A stretch of DNA of 64,000 nt, taken from positions 13,826,001 through 13,890,000 of the forward strand of contig OX579635.1 in assembly GCA_951230915.1 (NCBI GenBank). The letters are read 5' to 3'. How positions within the stretch are numbered: the stretch's first letter is position 1; the number at the start of each line of letters is the position of its first letter. Below the pieces are notes generated by a model. That model did not search any database. It had not been told where the DNA came from and saw nothing but the letters and a program-made list of their open reading frames with translations. This document shows, piece by piece, positions 53,345 through 64,000 of this stretch. The DNA is from Antitrichia curtipendula. Taxonomy: Eukaryota; Streptophyta; Bryopsida; Hypnales; Leucodontaceae. A program made the translations under genes and the position numbers.

Positions 53345-53915
53345 CTAGTAGCATGGTCAAAAATTAAATAATTAAAAGGGTGTCTAAATTTTTGGAAAAT
53401 TACTGATCTAGCTTGTCTAGAAAAATAAAAAATATATTGAAAGATTGCCTAATTCTTAGAAATTCAATTTGCATTCAATTAATAGAAATTCAACTTGTTT
53501 TAAACAATTTTGGATCTTTTCTTTGTCAATAATTATAAACATACATTGCAAAGTTTTTTGCATTTCCATTTTGACTATTTTCAAGCACAATCTCTCACAA
53601 AAAAACATGTCTTTCACACACAACAAATCCTAACACTTAACAAAACTCTCATATACAAGGTAGAGAGTTTAGGGTTTAGAGGTCAAAACAAGGATTTAGG
53701 TGAATGCAACTATCATAAATGAAAGTAGTGGCAAACATACAAAAATTGTAAGAACAACTTGAATGAATGCCTAGCTTATTTTAATTATATTTTAAAATTG
53801 TCCAATTTTAATATATTATTTATTAAATATCCTAATTGTTTTTTTCACTTTGATTAACTATTAGGCAAAAAGTTGCCCAAGTTGCTAGGAAACTACAATA
53901 GTAACTTAAGTAGTG
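53345..53915 (+). repeat. Dispersed repeat, copy 2 (pair with 44270)
   Basis: Same landmarks in the same order as copy 1. A 70-codon ORF inside (53510-53722) is not conserved with copy 1 and is not called. Confidence 0.7.
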
Positions 53916-54084
53916 TGACTTTTCTTAGAATTAATGTCACAATAATAGAATCAATTTGTATTTTATTGTCCCAAAGCAAAAACTCATGAAAACCATTAAT
54001 TATGCCTCTTCCCATGACTCAATACCAAACAAAAAATAAGCAATTGCATTCTAAGAAATTCCAAGCAATATGTATTAAGGCAGT

Positions 54085-54150
54085 TATTGCCTCTTTTGAG
54101 CTCATTGTCAATGTGATAAACTGTCACAATGAGAATGAGCTCAAAACAAG
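54085..54150. repeat. Inverted repeat around GAGCTC
   Basis: TTTTGAGCTCATTGTCA and its inverse TGTCACAATGAGAATGAGCTCAAAA form a hairpin with a short bulge. Intergenic; no function inferred. Confidence 0.65.
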
Positions 54151-54966
54151 TTTTCATTATTTATTATGTGTTTTAATCCCCTAATTGTTACAAGTTTTTT
54201 TTAATTAAAATTAAAATTATTATTTGTTTTAAATTGCCCCCCCCCTCTCTACCACCATCCCTACTAGTTTTTCCCAAAAAGCAGTTCTAATGCAATATAT
54301 ATTTGTATCCATATCCATAATTATATCTGTATTTGGATGGCCAAGATCGTTGTTTGACATCCACGGTTTTGATTTTCCAAAAGATTGACGGCAATTTGAA
54401 GGATGGGGAATTTTTTCTAAATTCAAATCAATTGTTGTTGATTTTTCAGAGAGGGGGGAAGGGAGAAATTGATCCTAGAACATCATGTTCGCCTCTTTTG
54501 AGTTTATTATCATTGGCATTGGCATTGTAGCACTCACTTGCATTTTGACTATGGTAGCTCTTTAATGTTCCCAAAGATATCCTATGTGAAGGTCAAATTT
54601 GACATAAATTAAGTCTTTTTTTTGTAAAAAAATACTATAAGTTTGTGATCAATGCATAATTTTGTTACCCCCCATGTTAACTAGCCTAAACCATTCTCCC
54701 TTACATATTGGAATAATCTCTTTCTTTAGGAGTGAATTTAGTTTAATCTATAGAGAGTCATTGGTTGGCTAGGAAGTTGCAACACAAGTATCATTGCTTA
54801 ACTCAGAAGTTGCAAAGATTCATTGGCTAGCCATGAAATTGTAATGTTGAGGCTCCTGCTTTCTTAGGGAACAAAAGGGACCCCTAAGTGTTGGTTCCCT
54901 AAGTGCTGGTTCCCCTAAGCGTTGATTACTAATGTTATGTGTGAGGTGACTTGGACCCTTCAGAAT

Positions 54967-55004
54967 CTGACATGGAAATTGACATGGAAATTGACATGGG
55001 AATT
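54967..55004 (+). repeat. 12-bp tandem repeat, three units
   Basis: Three units of TGACATGGAAAT(T/G), roughly 250 bp before the MTP leader exon. A reverse-strand ORF over it translates the repeat as repeated FPCQ and is considered spurious. Confidence 0.75.
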
Positions 55005-55291
55005 CCTTTTTGGCGCATCTTTGCCAAATCAGAAACTTCCAGCGTGGTAGCTTATGTGGTCCAGAGTCAAAATAGAATAATACGGAGCAATAATAAAATA
55101 AAGAAAATAAAACCACCACCAGATATAATCGAAATCCCTTGATGCCTGCAATACTGGTACGTTTATATTCAACTAAATCCACCCACACCCACCCACCCAC
55201 CACATCCGAGAACCGACACTCCCGAGTCACTTGAGGACCTGGGATACCCTCCATAACCCTAACATACCCTGACACACCATTCGATACCCTT

Positions 55292-55591
55292 TTGAATGGG
55301 TCCCCCTCTGGACGTCACCGCGCCTGGAAACGCAAGGCGTCTCGGCAGCTGGCCGCCAGCCCCACGAGAAGACGGAGACAGATTTGCAGCCTTGCGAGGA
55401 GCTTTCGCCTCCTGTCCGGCATCATCCAATTCCGCCTTCCACTCCACCAAGCGATGAGTCTTTCTCCCCCAACGCCATCGCATAAATCCATCAAGTCCTC
55501 CCCTCATCAACTTTTGAAGCTACGGGAAGCATTCTTGAGCAACCAGACGCAGAAGATTGGCTTCGTCCGCACAAACTTTGGCACAGTTCAG
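55292..55591 (+). other. Probable 5' leader exon of the MTP gene, with an upstream ORF
   Basis: A locally GC-richer block ending in a good donor (GTTCAG|GTACG). The acceptor in front of the MTP start exon (TTGAACAG|AGG, exon from 57139) is its natural partner, giving a 1.5 kb leader intron (55592-57138). An ATG at 55454 opens 46 codons to the donor. Across the junction it runs 28 more codons to TGA at 57225, out of frame with MTP and overlapping its start at 57194. So this exon is better read as 5' UTR with an overlapping uORF than as the MTP N-terminus. The left edge is only approximate. It could instead belong to an unrelated transcript. Confidence 0.45.
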
Positions 55592-55834
55592 GTACGTTTC
55601 CTTCTTTCAGATTGTTCATGCGGGGTGGCTTTGCAGTTTTACAAGCATTTACTTGGATTCATGGTTCCCTTGTTTCGAACTTTGCTGTTTTCCGTGAAGG
55701 ATTCGACCGTTGGGGGATCGGTCTTTGCACTGGCACACTCGTTGATCAATTTTTGGGAATTTCTGGGATGCCTTCTTCTGCTTCTATGCATTGAAAGGAG
55801 ACACACCTTCCGGAGTAGTTTTATAGTTGGTCAA

Positions 55835-55905
55835 TTTTTGTAGTTTTGTAGTTTTGTAGTTGGTAACTTTTTGTAGTTTTGTAGTTGGTATAGTTTTGTA
55901 GTTTT
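55835..55905 (+). repeat. Short tandem TTTTGTAG repeat
   Basis: Six or more copies of TTTTGTAG interspersed with TTGGTA, in the MTP leader intron. T-rich splicing-neutral sequence; no function inferred. Confidence 0.75.
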
Positions 55906-56576
55906 GTGGTTTGAGGACATTATGGTTCTTGGCTTTTAGAAGTAGGAGGAGACTTTTGCGTGTGTGAGAGAGAGTTCGTATGTGATTGAATTTTTTTGGT
56001 GTGAGAGAGAGCGGTAGTGTGCTTAATAGAATGCTTGTTTTGAAAAGCTTGGGTAGGATTATGGCAGTGTGTCGGTTTTCCTAACGAAAGGAGCGTAGTC
56101 GGTCTCTTTTTCATTGGAATTGGAGAGCGAGCTTGTTAGGAGAGTGCGGTAGGGTTGGTATTACGAGAATTGCAATGTTACGAGGAAGCTGCTACTGAGC
56201 AATTTCCCTACATTGGGTGGTCCTGTGCCGCAGCTTTTTTTTAATAGGGAAGTGGACAGTAGGCAGTGGTTTCACTGTTTGGTTTCCTTCTTTTCCTTTG
56301 AGAGGCAAGACGTCTATCTTTTTAGTAGGTGGCTTTCTACAGGAGTACGACTTCTTTCCTTTGCAGCTGCCCGTTACCAAGTTTTCGTAGGATTGTACTG
56401 TTGCTTTTAGAGTCGCTCGTCACCTTGCAATAAGGTATTGTATTTGTTCTTGGGAAAGGGGAAATTCAAAAATGATAGGGGGAAGATGCTGCTTAACGTT
56501 TGTGGGGATGGAATTTCATGATACTGGTAGGTGTTGTTTGTGTGTTTAACCCTCTTTAATTGCATTGGGAAGTATG

Positions 56577-57063
56577 CGATTAGAAAGGGTTGAGTGTAGT
56601 GACTCTTACAATTCTCCAATAGACTTTGTACAATACAGGAGAGATGCTTGAGAGATACAGAGAATGCACAATTACAGAGTGGTTAATGAATGCTACACGT
56701 GGAAGATTTTCAATCAGAGTTCTATGCAACGTGAAAGACTCTTGAGGGACACAGGGAATACGCAATTACAATTACAGAGTGTGCAATTAGAGAGGGTTGA
56801 GGTCAATGGATGTCACAGTTTCCATGACAAAGCTCAAGTAAACTGTACGTGTCAGAGGAAGAGAGACATACAGTGAATGTGCAAATACAGAGTGTGAGTA
56901 TATGGATGTTACACATGGAAGATTTTCAGATATGCACATGAGAGATTCTGGAGACAGACATGACCGATGTCAGTACAGAGTGCAATTCGAGAGGCTTGAG
57001 TGCAATGGATGTCACAGTTTCCACGACAAAGTTCAGGTGAACCGTACTTGTCAGAGGAAAAGT
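56577..57063 (+). repeat. Degenerate tandem repeat (about 199 bp period) in the MTP leader intron
   Basis: The segments 56783-56860 and 56982-57059 match closely with a constant offset of 199 bp and no net indel (core: CAATGGATGTCACAGTTTCC). Further partial units, with GGAAGATTTTCA at 56701 and 56917 and GATTAGAAAGGGTTGAG at 56579, show that the array is older and has indels. Confidence 0.7.
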
Positions 57064-57193
57064 TGGTACACGTGTTTTTAACTCTAAATTTGGTTGCAAC
57101 AGAGTTTTGATTGATGAATAATTTTGTTTATTGAACAGAGGTGGAGTTTTCTTTTCGGAGGGTTCATGTGCGGGACGCTGCTGTGGTGCCACG

Positions 57194-60100
57194 ATGGAGA
57201 CCAGATTGGAGTCCATAATGTCTGAGGAAGGCACAGCCATGGAATCGCTGTTAGGGGGTGATACCAAGGTGGATGCGCCGTGGCGGCTCAATGTCAATTC
57301 CTTTCGCTTGCCAGGCCACCATCATGTTGAGTCTCCCAAGACTGCCGCCGCTGATTGCATGAAGACATTCAGTGCGTTTCTGCTCTTTCCACTTTAGTAT
57401 CTTTTGGGCTGACTTGGAAATTATTGCAATTTGAATACCATTTGGAGATAATGAGATCATACTGTGGACGAATATATTAAGCCCTAAATGGACCAGGATG
57501 TCCAAATTGGGTCTCTGTTTCCATTAACAATTTTTAGTATGGGATTCTCTTTATGTATTTTTTGACCAACACATGCAGTGTTCTTTACTAAATTACATAT
57601 TGAGTGGTATACACAATTATTTTTCCTTCATCCTCTGAGTTGGTGTCTTTCTATTTACCACTGGATATGGAGGGACTAGGCTTATTGTGCATCTATTTGT
57701 GGTTTAGCCCTTTGATTTTACAAAGACCTTGGTTTACGGTGCCTTAGCTGCATTAGTCCTACGGTGCTTAGCTTACCTCAACCCTGTAATGCTTTGGGTA
57801 CCTTAAAGTGTATAGACTCTTGGTTAATAAATTTGAATTAGAGTATCTTAATTTCAACATTACCACTTAGCTAAGCAGCTCCTGTCCTCCAAGCTGAATC
57901 AGGTCGATTTTGACCTGGGGCTTCATGAACGTCATTTTTAACGGAGTAGGTATATGCTTGCAGGTAGTGAAAAAGGAATCGATGAATATTATAGACAGCA
58001 GGAAGAGATGTTGGAAAGCTTTGTGGAAATGGATTCTATTGCAGAACGTGGGTACATGCCCAACAACACGCAAGTGAGTTCTTGTAGCTTTGTATTACTA
58101 TCTACTCTTTAATAAATCTTTCAATTCCATCTGTTAGCATCAATTAGTTCATCTTTACAGTTTGAGAGCCACTTATGATTCCGCCATCTTTTTGTGATGT
58201 AGGAGGAGCGAGATACCATAAAACGAGGGGAGAGATTTGCCATCCACATTTCAAATATCGCGAACTTGGTTATCTTTACGGCCAAGGTGTATGCATGTGT
58301 TAAGAGTGGCTCTTTGGCCATCATTGCTTCCACCTTGGACTCCTTGCTAGACTTGCTATCTGGTTTCATTCTTTGGTTCACCGCAATTTCTATGCGCAAG
58401 CAGAACCCGTACCTTTACCCGATTGGTAAAAAGAGGATGCAACCTTTGGTACGTCTATTTCAATCTTTTTTCTGTGTTTTAACCCTTGGTGTCCAAGCTA
58501 AGATTAGAAAGTCCAAGTTGAAAGCTAATTGTCAATTTAGTAATTTTCATACATTTTTCAATCATAAAAAATTTGTTCGGCATGTTTCTCCTTTCTGTTT
58601 GTACATTTTCTTATCTTCCTTTTTTTCCTTTTTTGGACATTTGGACGCTTCTGTATGAGATAATTGATGACTTGCTACCTCAGAAACTTTTACTGAAGGT
58701 TCCTCGTTGTTTCTGGCTGTGTCTTCAGGGCATTCTGGTTTTTGCGTCAGTGATGGCAACCCTTGGCCTACAAATCATTTTAGAGTCCACTCGCATGCTT
58801 TTTTCAGAGGTAAAGCATACACCCCTGTCAGGTCACAGACCCTACACAGTCATTCCTTTTTCTACGTCAATTATGGTTGAAAATGCCTCTTGTTCATCGC
58901 TTCCTACTTGTTCAATAGGTGTTCTGTGATATTTTTTGGGGGGGTATTTTCTTATTAAATCCGCTTGTAAAATGCTGTGATTAAGCAATTTGGTCACTTG
59001 CATTGAAAACGAATGTTTTTGTCTTGCAGGAACACTCTCTTTCTCTAGTGGAATCCAGAAACTGGGTGGTTGGGATTATGGTGGGAACAACCGTCGCCAA
59101 GTTCATGTTGATGGTGTATTGCCGAATGTTTACTGATGAGATCGTGAGGGCTTATGCACAAGATCACTTTTTCGACGTTGTTACCAATTTGATCGGTCTG
59201 ATTGCGGCAGTGCTGGCCACCGTTTTCTATTGGTGGATTGATCCGGCGGGCGCTATAGTGGTATGCCAGTCGTTGAGACCTACTCAGTTTTTGTGGTATA
59301 TTGCTTTTAGCTTGAATGCATATTTTCATCGAAATTGTGTAATACGTGGAAGGTCCTAATATTGTTTTCCGGAAAGGGTAAACCTGAAAGCAACTACTAC
59401 AATATCAAGAAGATATTGATTATGAGGATGATCACCGTCAAAGTGTGGTTCATTTTCAGTATACCTTTAGACGACAGTTAAAAAATTCAGTACTTCGGGG
59501 TCCTGTAGACATGGACCGTGCCTAATTCAAAACTTGGGCCATGAATAGAGGTTGGAGACTAGGGTCAATCAAAATTGGATTCTGGACCAGGTCAAGAACT
59601 TCTGTACACCGCTTCTGGTACGGTTTTTCTTGGGCTTGGCACAAGATCTTCCGTACCCTTAGGATCTCTTAGGACCTCACACCGGATCTGAGCTCTCTTG
59701 GACTTGGGATCATCTCTAAACTGAAGTTAAGATGAGATTAACTCTTGACTGATAGAATTGCTCTGCTTCTGGGAGTCATATTCCAAAGCACCTCTTAGTA
59801 GATAGTACTTCCAGGATATACGTCAGAGTATAGTGTTGATTTGGGGTACATGTTGAGACAACATTTTGAAAATTTAGGACTTCTTCATACATGCTAAGAT
59901 AACACGTGCTAAGATATTTTGGAATGTCCTCTGTAGTAGCTGGTAGGCAGGAACAATGTAGTTTAATCCCAGAAGGACTGACGCCGCAGATACTAAGTGT
60001 CAGATGTAGAGAATCTGTCTATGTAGGACAGAAGTGCGGATGTTCAGCCTTGGAATTTTGTGTGAAAAGGGGAGGTCTTGCATATTAGTTTGACTTTCAA

Positions 60101-60788
60101 TGAGCACATTTTCATTTTTTTAAGCTAGCAATTCACACGGTACCAAAAGAGATGATTTCCACGGTGAAGATGAATAGTTGCACTTTTGTCTTTCATGGAG
60201 AGATTCTTTATCATTCATAGGCTGAAAAACGTCCTCCGCGGCGTTTATGGGTTAATAGTAGGACTCGTGCTCAGTTGCTGACGAGGTTGCCTTGATGAAT
60301 GCTGGAAAAGTTTTTGCACCACGTGTCTAGACCTCCAAGCTCCCTTTTAAAAAAAATAAATAAATTAATTAATTTTTTCAGTTTGTTTTTCGTACACGTT
60401 GCACTTTTCTAATTCGTGACTTGATTTTTGGTTGTCCATGCAGTTGGCACTCTACACAATGAGGACATGGTCACTGACAGTGCTAGAGAATGTTAACGCA
60501 TTGGTCAGTCGAACAGCATCTCCGGATTTCCTCCGCAAGCTGACATATCTGTGTTGGAATCACCACAAGGAGATCCGGCAGATCGACACCGTCCGTGCCT
60601 ACACCTTCGGCTCCCATTACTTTGCAGAGGTGGACATTGTGCTGGCAGGAGACATGCCTTTGCAGCAGGCTCACGACATTGGTGAATCCCTGCAAGACAA
60701 GCTGGAGTCTCTTCCTGAAATTGAGCGCGCCTTTGTTCACTTGGATTATGAAGTCACTCATCGACCTGAGCATGCATACAAAGACTAA
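57194..60788 (+). CDS. Mn-type cation diffusion facilitator, MTP8-11 group (closest to MTP11)
   Basis: Membrane proton-coupled metal exporter. Plant relatives load Mn2+ into Golgi/prevacuolar compartments, so Mn transport is inferred from family. Coding exons: 57194-57371, 57964-58073, 58203-58448, 58729-58809, 59030-59260 and 60444-60788. They sum to 1191 nt (396 residues plus TAA); junctions are GT-AG and in frame. The two metal-site motifs are of the Mn-CDF DxxxD kind: D142-SLL-D146 in the segment [20 protein letters not shown], and D250-HFF-D254 in [13 protein letters not shown]. The cytosolic C-terminal domain (about residues 290-396) contains [14 protein letters not shown] and [10 protein letters not shown]. 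The N-terminus is short and acidic with no signal peptide, as in this group. An in-frame ATG at 57218 is an alternative start. A probable leader exon ends at 55591. Introns 1 and 5 contain TTAA-element sequence. Confidence 0.94.
57477..57640 (+). mobile_element. Eroded TTAA element fragment in MTP intron 1
   Basis: Begins TTAAGCCCTAAATGGACC. Its interior (TTTTTTGACCAACACATGCA and the following ~40 bp) resembles 28890-28960 in KASIII intron 3. No right terminus found. Confidence 0.5.
59963..60255 (+). mobile_element. TTAA element, family B, in MTP intron 5
   Basis: Left TTAATCCCAGAAGGAC, right CGTTTATGGGTTAA. The left half holds the family B core; the right half carries an inverted version of part of it (about 60165-60205 against 60008-60045), so the copy can fold back on itself. 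Confidence 0.75.
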
Positions 60789-61862
60789 GGTGCCACTTTA
60801 TTCTTTTGAGCCTAGTTTTTATTACTAGACCGGTGAAATTTTTATGTCCTTGAGCGCGGATCAAAGAATGCATTATTTGGCTACTTAATACAAAAGTTGT
60901 TGCAGGTCAAAGTTCAATTGATAGATATTCTAAGATTGCTTCTTTGACAACAGGTACATGGTGATTGAAGGGTGTACACCAACGGAACATTTGGTCAAGT
61001 GGCGACTGGGGGGTGTCCGTACCCTCAAGTGCGCTGTTGCTGCTGCCCTGATTCAAGCTGAGATACTCTCATTTTTTTGGCTGCGTTGTTAGTGAAGGTT
61101 AATGTTTCGTAATGTCAAGTCCGGTTTTCAAGGCAGATTTGTCACCATTCCATGGGATGGTCAGAATAGTGTTATGACTCATAATGCAGACCCTCTTTCT
61201 ACACCCTTAAAGTAGAAAAGTAGAGATATAGACGTCTGTAAGTACTATTAGACTTGGCATTATAATGCTCTTGAGCCTCCCAGCTTTTGAGCATTATCTA
61301 GTCCATAACCTTTACCTTAGCATATCCTGGATCATATTCCTCGCTGGAAGTTTCTTTTAGATCTATCAATGCTGTGTCTTTGTGACAGTGAGTGGTAGTT
61401 CTGAAGTTAAACCACATTCGAGTAGAAATGCTTGTGAGGAATGTGAGTTTGAAGAACGGGTAGGGGAAATCAATCCCACTGGTCTGTTTTCTGAGAGTAG
61501 GAGCTTCAGTGTTTACTTGTACTTGAACCTGGCGTTTAAATGTAAAATACGTTTCCAGTATTGATTGCTCTCATCTTGATCTCATAACATTATTAACTCT
61601 AGATAACCTGACTCATCTCTTGGTTTTGAAGTTTTGTAAGTTGGATTATAAACAACTTCTTCAAGAAATAATTTGGCATCGATTTGTAACTTGAAGTTAT
61701 GAATTGTGAATTACGTCTGCATGGTGAGATTTGTAATTTTAATGTTGTAGATATAATTATCTCGACAAAAATATATACTAGTTTTACTTGTGGAGGTCAT
61801 TCTTTTTACGTCAGAAGACATGGATTCTGACTTGCACATGCTTCCAATGAATATTACACAAT

Positions 61863-62504
61863 TTAATCCCTAAATGCCCAAGGCCTTCTTTGAGCTTCTA
61901 GGAATTTGTTCTAAATTGAACAAAAGTCAACATTTTGATAAGTTTTATCAATTTTTTTTTAATTGTAACCATACAAATTCAAAGTAGACATGTTAGAGAT
62001 CACATAGGAAAAACAAACACAACCAAAAATGGATTGAAAGATTATAATGTTTGATCATGAAGGTGTTAAAACAACAAAAGTGATTTGAAGTCTTTCAATC
62101 TTCTTTTCAGATGTCAAATCTAAAAAGTTGGTCACCAAAAAAATATGAGGATAAAGGGCCTAAACATGCATAACTTCAATCAACTTATGACTTCTCAAAA
62201 TCTATTATACAATTTTTCAATGAATTTCTAATGTGATTTTTTCTCCAAGATCTAGTGTATTTGAGGCTCATTTTCAAGAGCCTTTAATACTACAGAAAGT
62301 CAAGGATATCCTTGCGCAAAATCTTGAATAGAAAAATCATGATCAATCATTCTCCAAAATTGGATTCTTGATGCTAAAACTAGACTTCAAAGTAAAAATT
62401 AGACTTTAATATAAGCTACTAAAAACACACACTTGATTAGGTTTTATTTAACTTCAACGTATTGTCAACACCAAAATTTGGTGCCTTGGGCATTTAGAGG
62501 TTAG
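61863..62504 (+). mobile_element. TTAA element with its own interior
   Basis: Left TTAATCCCTAAATGCCCAAG, right CTTGGGCATTTAGAGGTTAG; about 20-bp inverted ends. The interior does not match families A or B. It lies about 1.1 kb past the MTP stop codon. Confidence 0.75.
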
Positions 62505-64000
62505 TACATTATTATTGTCAAAGGAGAACTTCAAATCTGAAATTCAACAGGTTGCACTCAACAATTCAATAGGATGCATTCAACAAAACAATGCTAAATG
62601 TGCTAGCCCTAAACCCTAAAATTCTAAATCCTACTTCCATGAAGAGCTAGCTTCAAAAAAAATAGCTCTATGCGCCAAGCCGATTTGCTTGGCCAGGACG
62701 CCGTACAACACTAGGTTGTTCACCTTTTGGATGTTTCTAATGATGTTGAATCCATTGGTTCACACCATAGCCAAGCACACCATACCATGTACCCACTCTA
62801 CCAATAAATGCACCTTATGCAAAACTAAGTCAGAGCCTTGGAAATGGAGCACCATGGGCGAAGGGGCAGGATTTGATGCCCAACTCAAGTCTACGCTATA
62901 GAGGTGCTAGCGACCACCGATCCTACACCTTGGTACGCTTGATATATCATTGTCATCCAATTCTTCAAGAGTTCAATCCTAAGTTTAAAATGACTTACAA
63001 ACTAATTTTTTTCAAATAAAAAACTAAACTAAAATAAAATCAAACTAGTGTCCTCAAATGTAGCTAAAATTTTGCAATAATGTTGTTGAATCGGCCATAT
63101 TCCAAATATTCTACACATTTTAAGATGCATGGCCTTAAACATAGATCTATGCCTATCCTAGTTTGTAGTTTGAAAATAGTCTTGGATATATGTCACTATT
63201 TTTTAATCTAGAATCGAACCAATTTAACTAAATTCACAATTCTACTACTATTCCACATCATAATTTTATTCAACAATGAACACAGGGAGTGTTTGGGAAG
63301 GATGAAGGTTGGAATTGAAGTTGATTTTGGTGTCTAAAAATGAAATATGCAAGAAACTATAGGAGGGGGCTGTTAAAGCAGTCTGCTTCTTGCAATCGAC
63401 CCTACAATAAGGTGTAGAATAGACAATCAACAGTTGTGAAGTGGATACCTATTGGTTAGTGAATAATGTGAAAGCAGTTTCATGTTTGTTAGATGTCACT
63501 TCTTCCTTTAGCAATGAATGCAGTAAGAGCTACAATCGGTTCAATTCAAACAAAATGGATACGTGTCCCAATAATTAAAATTAAAGACAAATGGTAGTTC
63601 AACTGACTTATTATAGATGCTAATCAATTTTGGAGAACGAATAAGAGTAGTACAAGACATGGGTAGGCAAATAAATGACGCTTTTACAGAAGGGGGCCAA
63701 TACTTATTGGAAACAAAATTGTTGCTTCTTGGAACTTCATGAGCCCAATTCACATTACTAAATCTTCATAACACTTTACAAGGCAATTAATATGTACTAT
63801 TTCTTGACGTAGAAAATTATACATGAGGAAATTGGTGATGTTTAATTGAAAGCCCTAATTTGCAATGCTGAATTGTCCAACCACACTATCAATTGCAGTA
63901 ATCTTTGACATTACATGGACTGAAGCCTTAGCAACTAACCAAAACATTTGATGAAATCATGGACAGGTCTACAATTCACAAGTGAGTTTGCAAATTCCAG
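62505..64000. other. Intergenic DNA to the window end, no gene seen
   Basis: Only ORFs of up to 70 codons without domains. The window may end before the next gene. Confidence 0.55.

Noticed and set aside
54820..55275. 151-codon minus-strand ORF
   Set aside because: Low-complexity translation across a 12-bp tandem repeat and hydrophobic AT-rich DNA; no recognised domain.
55292..55843. 183-codon plus-strand ORF as the MTP N-terminus
   Set aside because: It runs through a good splice donor, and the spliced frame does not match the MTP frame; MTP relatives have a short acidic N-terminus instead.
57131..57193. Upstream extension of the MTP start exon (21 codons before ATG 57194)
   Set aside because: The first codons lie in the intron acceptor (TTGAACAG), so no methionine starts that stretch.

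Overview
The window is nuclear DNA of a green-lineage eukaryote (streptophyte: a land plant or a close algal relative). Three multi-exon protein-coding genes can be rebuilt exon by exon, and each product matches a plant family along its length: cytosolic ribosomal protein uL5/RPL11 (minus strand, 5 coding exons, 181 aa), plastid 3-oxoacyl-ACP synthase III/KASIII (plus strand, 10 exons, 415 aa, with an N-terminal extension suited to a plastid transit peptide) and a manganese-type cation diffusion facilitator of the MTP8-11 group (plus strand, 6 coding exons, 396 aa). A plastid-type fatty-acid enzyme together with a plant Mn-CDF gives the lineage. Nothing I can see fixes the species. The genes lie 20-25 kb apart in strongly AT-rich DNA. 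No tRNA, rRNA, CRISPR or bacterial-type operon was seen.

Layout. 1-4.7 kb: AT-rich, with one TTAA-flanked inverted-repeat element. 4.8-6.5 kb: RPL11. 6.7-7.5 kb: an 0.8 kb foldback directly upstream of RPL11. 9.8-13.7 kb: two TA-flanked mariner-like MITEs and a 1.1 kb non-autonomous CACTA element that splits a small reading frame. 14.5-22 kb: a small ORF with a zinc-finger-like motif, a 22-bp-TIR element, a 5'-truncated LINE with perfect target-site duplication, and further TTAA elements. 23-25.5 kb: a 2.4 kb giant inverted repeat. 27.2-33.3 kb: KASIII, carrying a full TTAA element in its last intron. 34.8-54 kb: a dense repeat landscape (TTAA elements of at least two families, several MITEs, perfect hairpins) and one unrecognised acidic repeat ORF. 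55.3-60.8 kb: a probable non-coding leader exon plus the MTP gene, with TTAA-element material in two introns. 61-64 kb: one more TTAA element, then AT-rich DNA without recognisable genes.

The most interesting signal is the repeat population. More than a dozen elements of about 0.15-0.93 kb share ends of the form TTAA|CCC(C/T)(T/G)(A/G)AA...TTAGGG|TTAA, with TTAA or a one- or two-base variant at both edges. Two of them sit back to back and share a single TTAA. TTAA targets with CCC-starting termini are the hallmark of the piggyBac superfamily, which is rarely reported in plants, so this looks like a non-autonomous TTAA-specific family worth checking. No transposase is in the window. The three genes have no evident functional link to each other.
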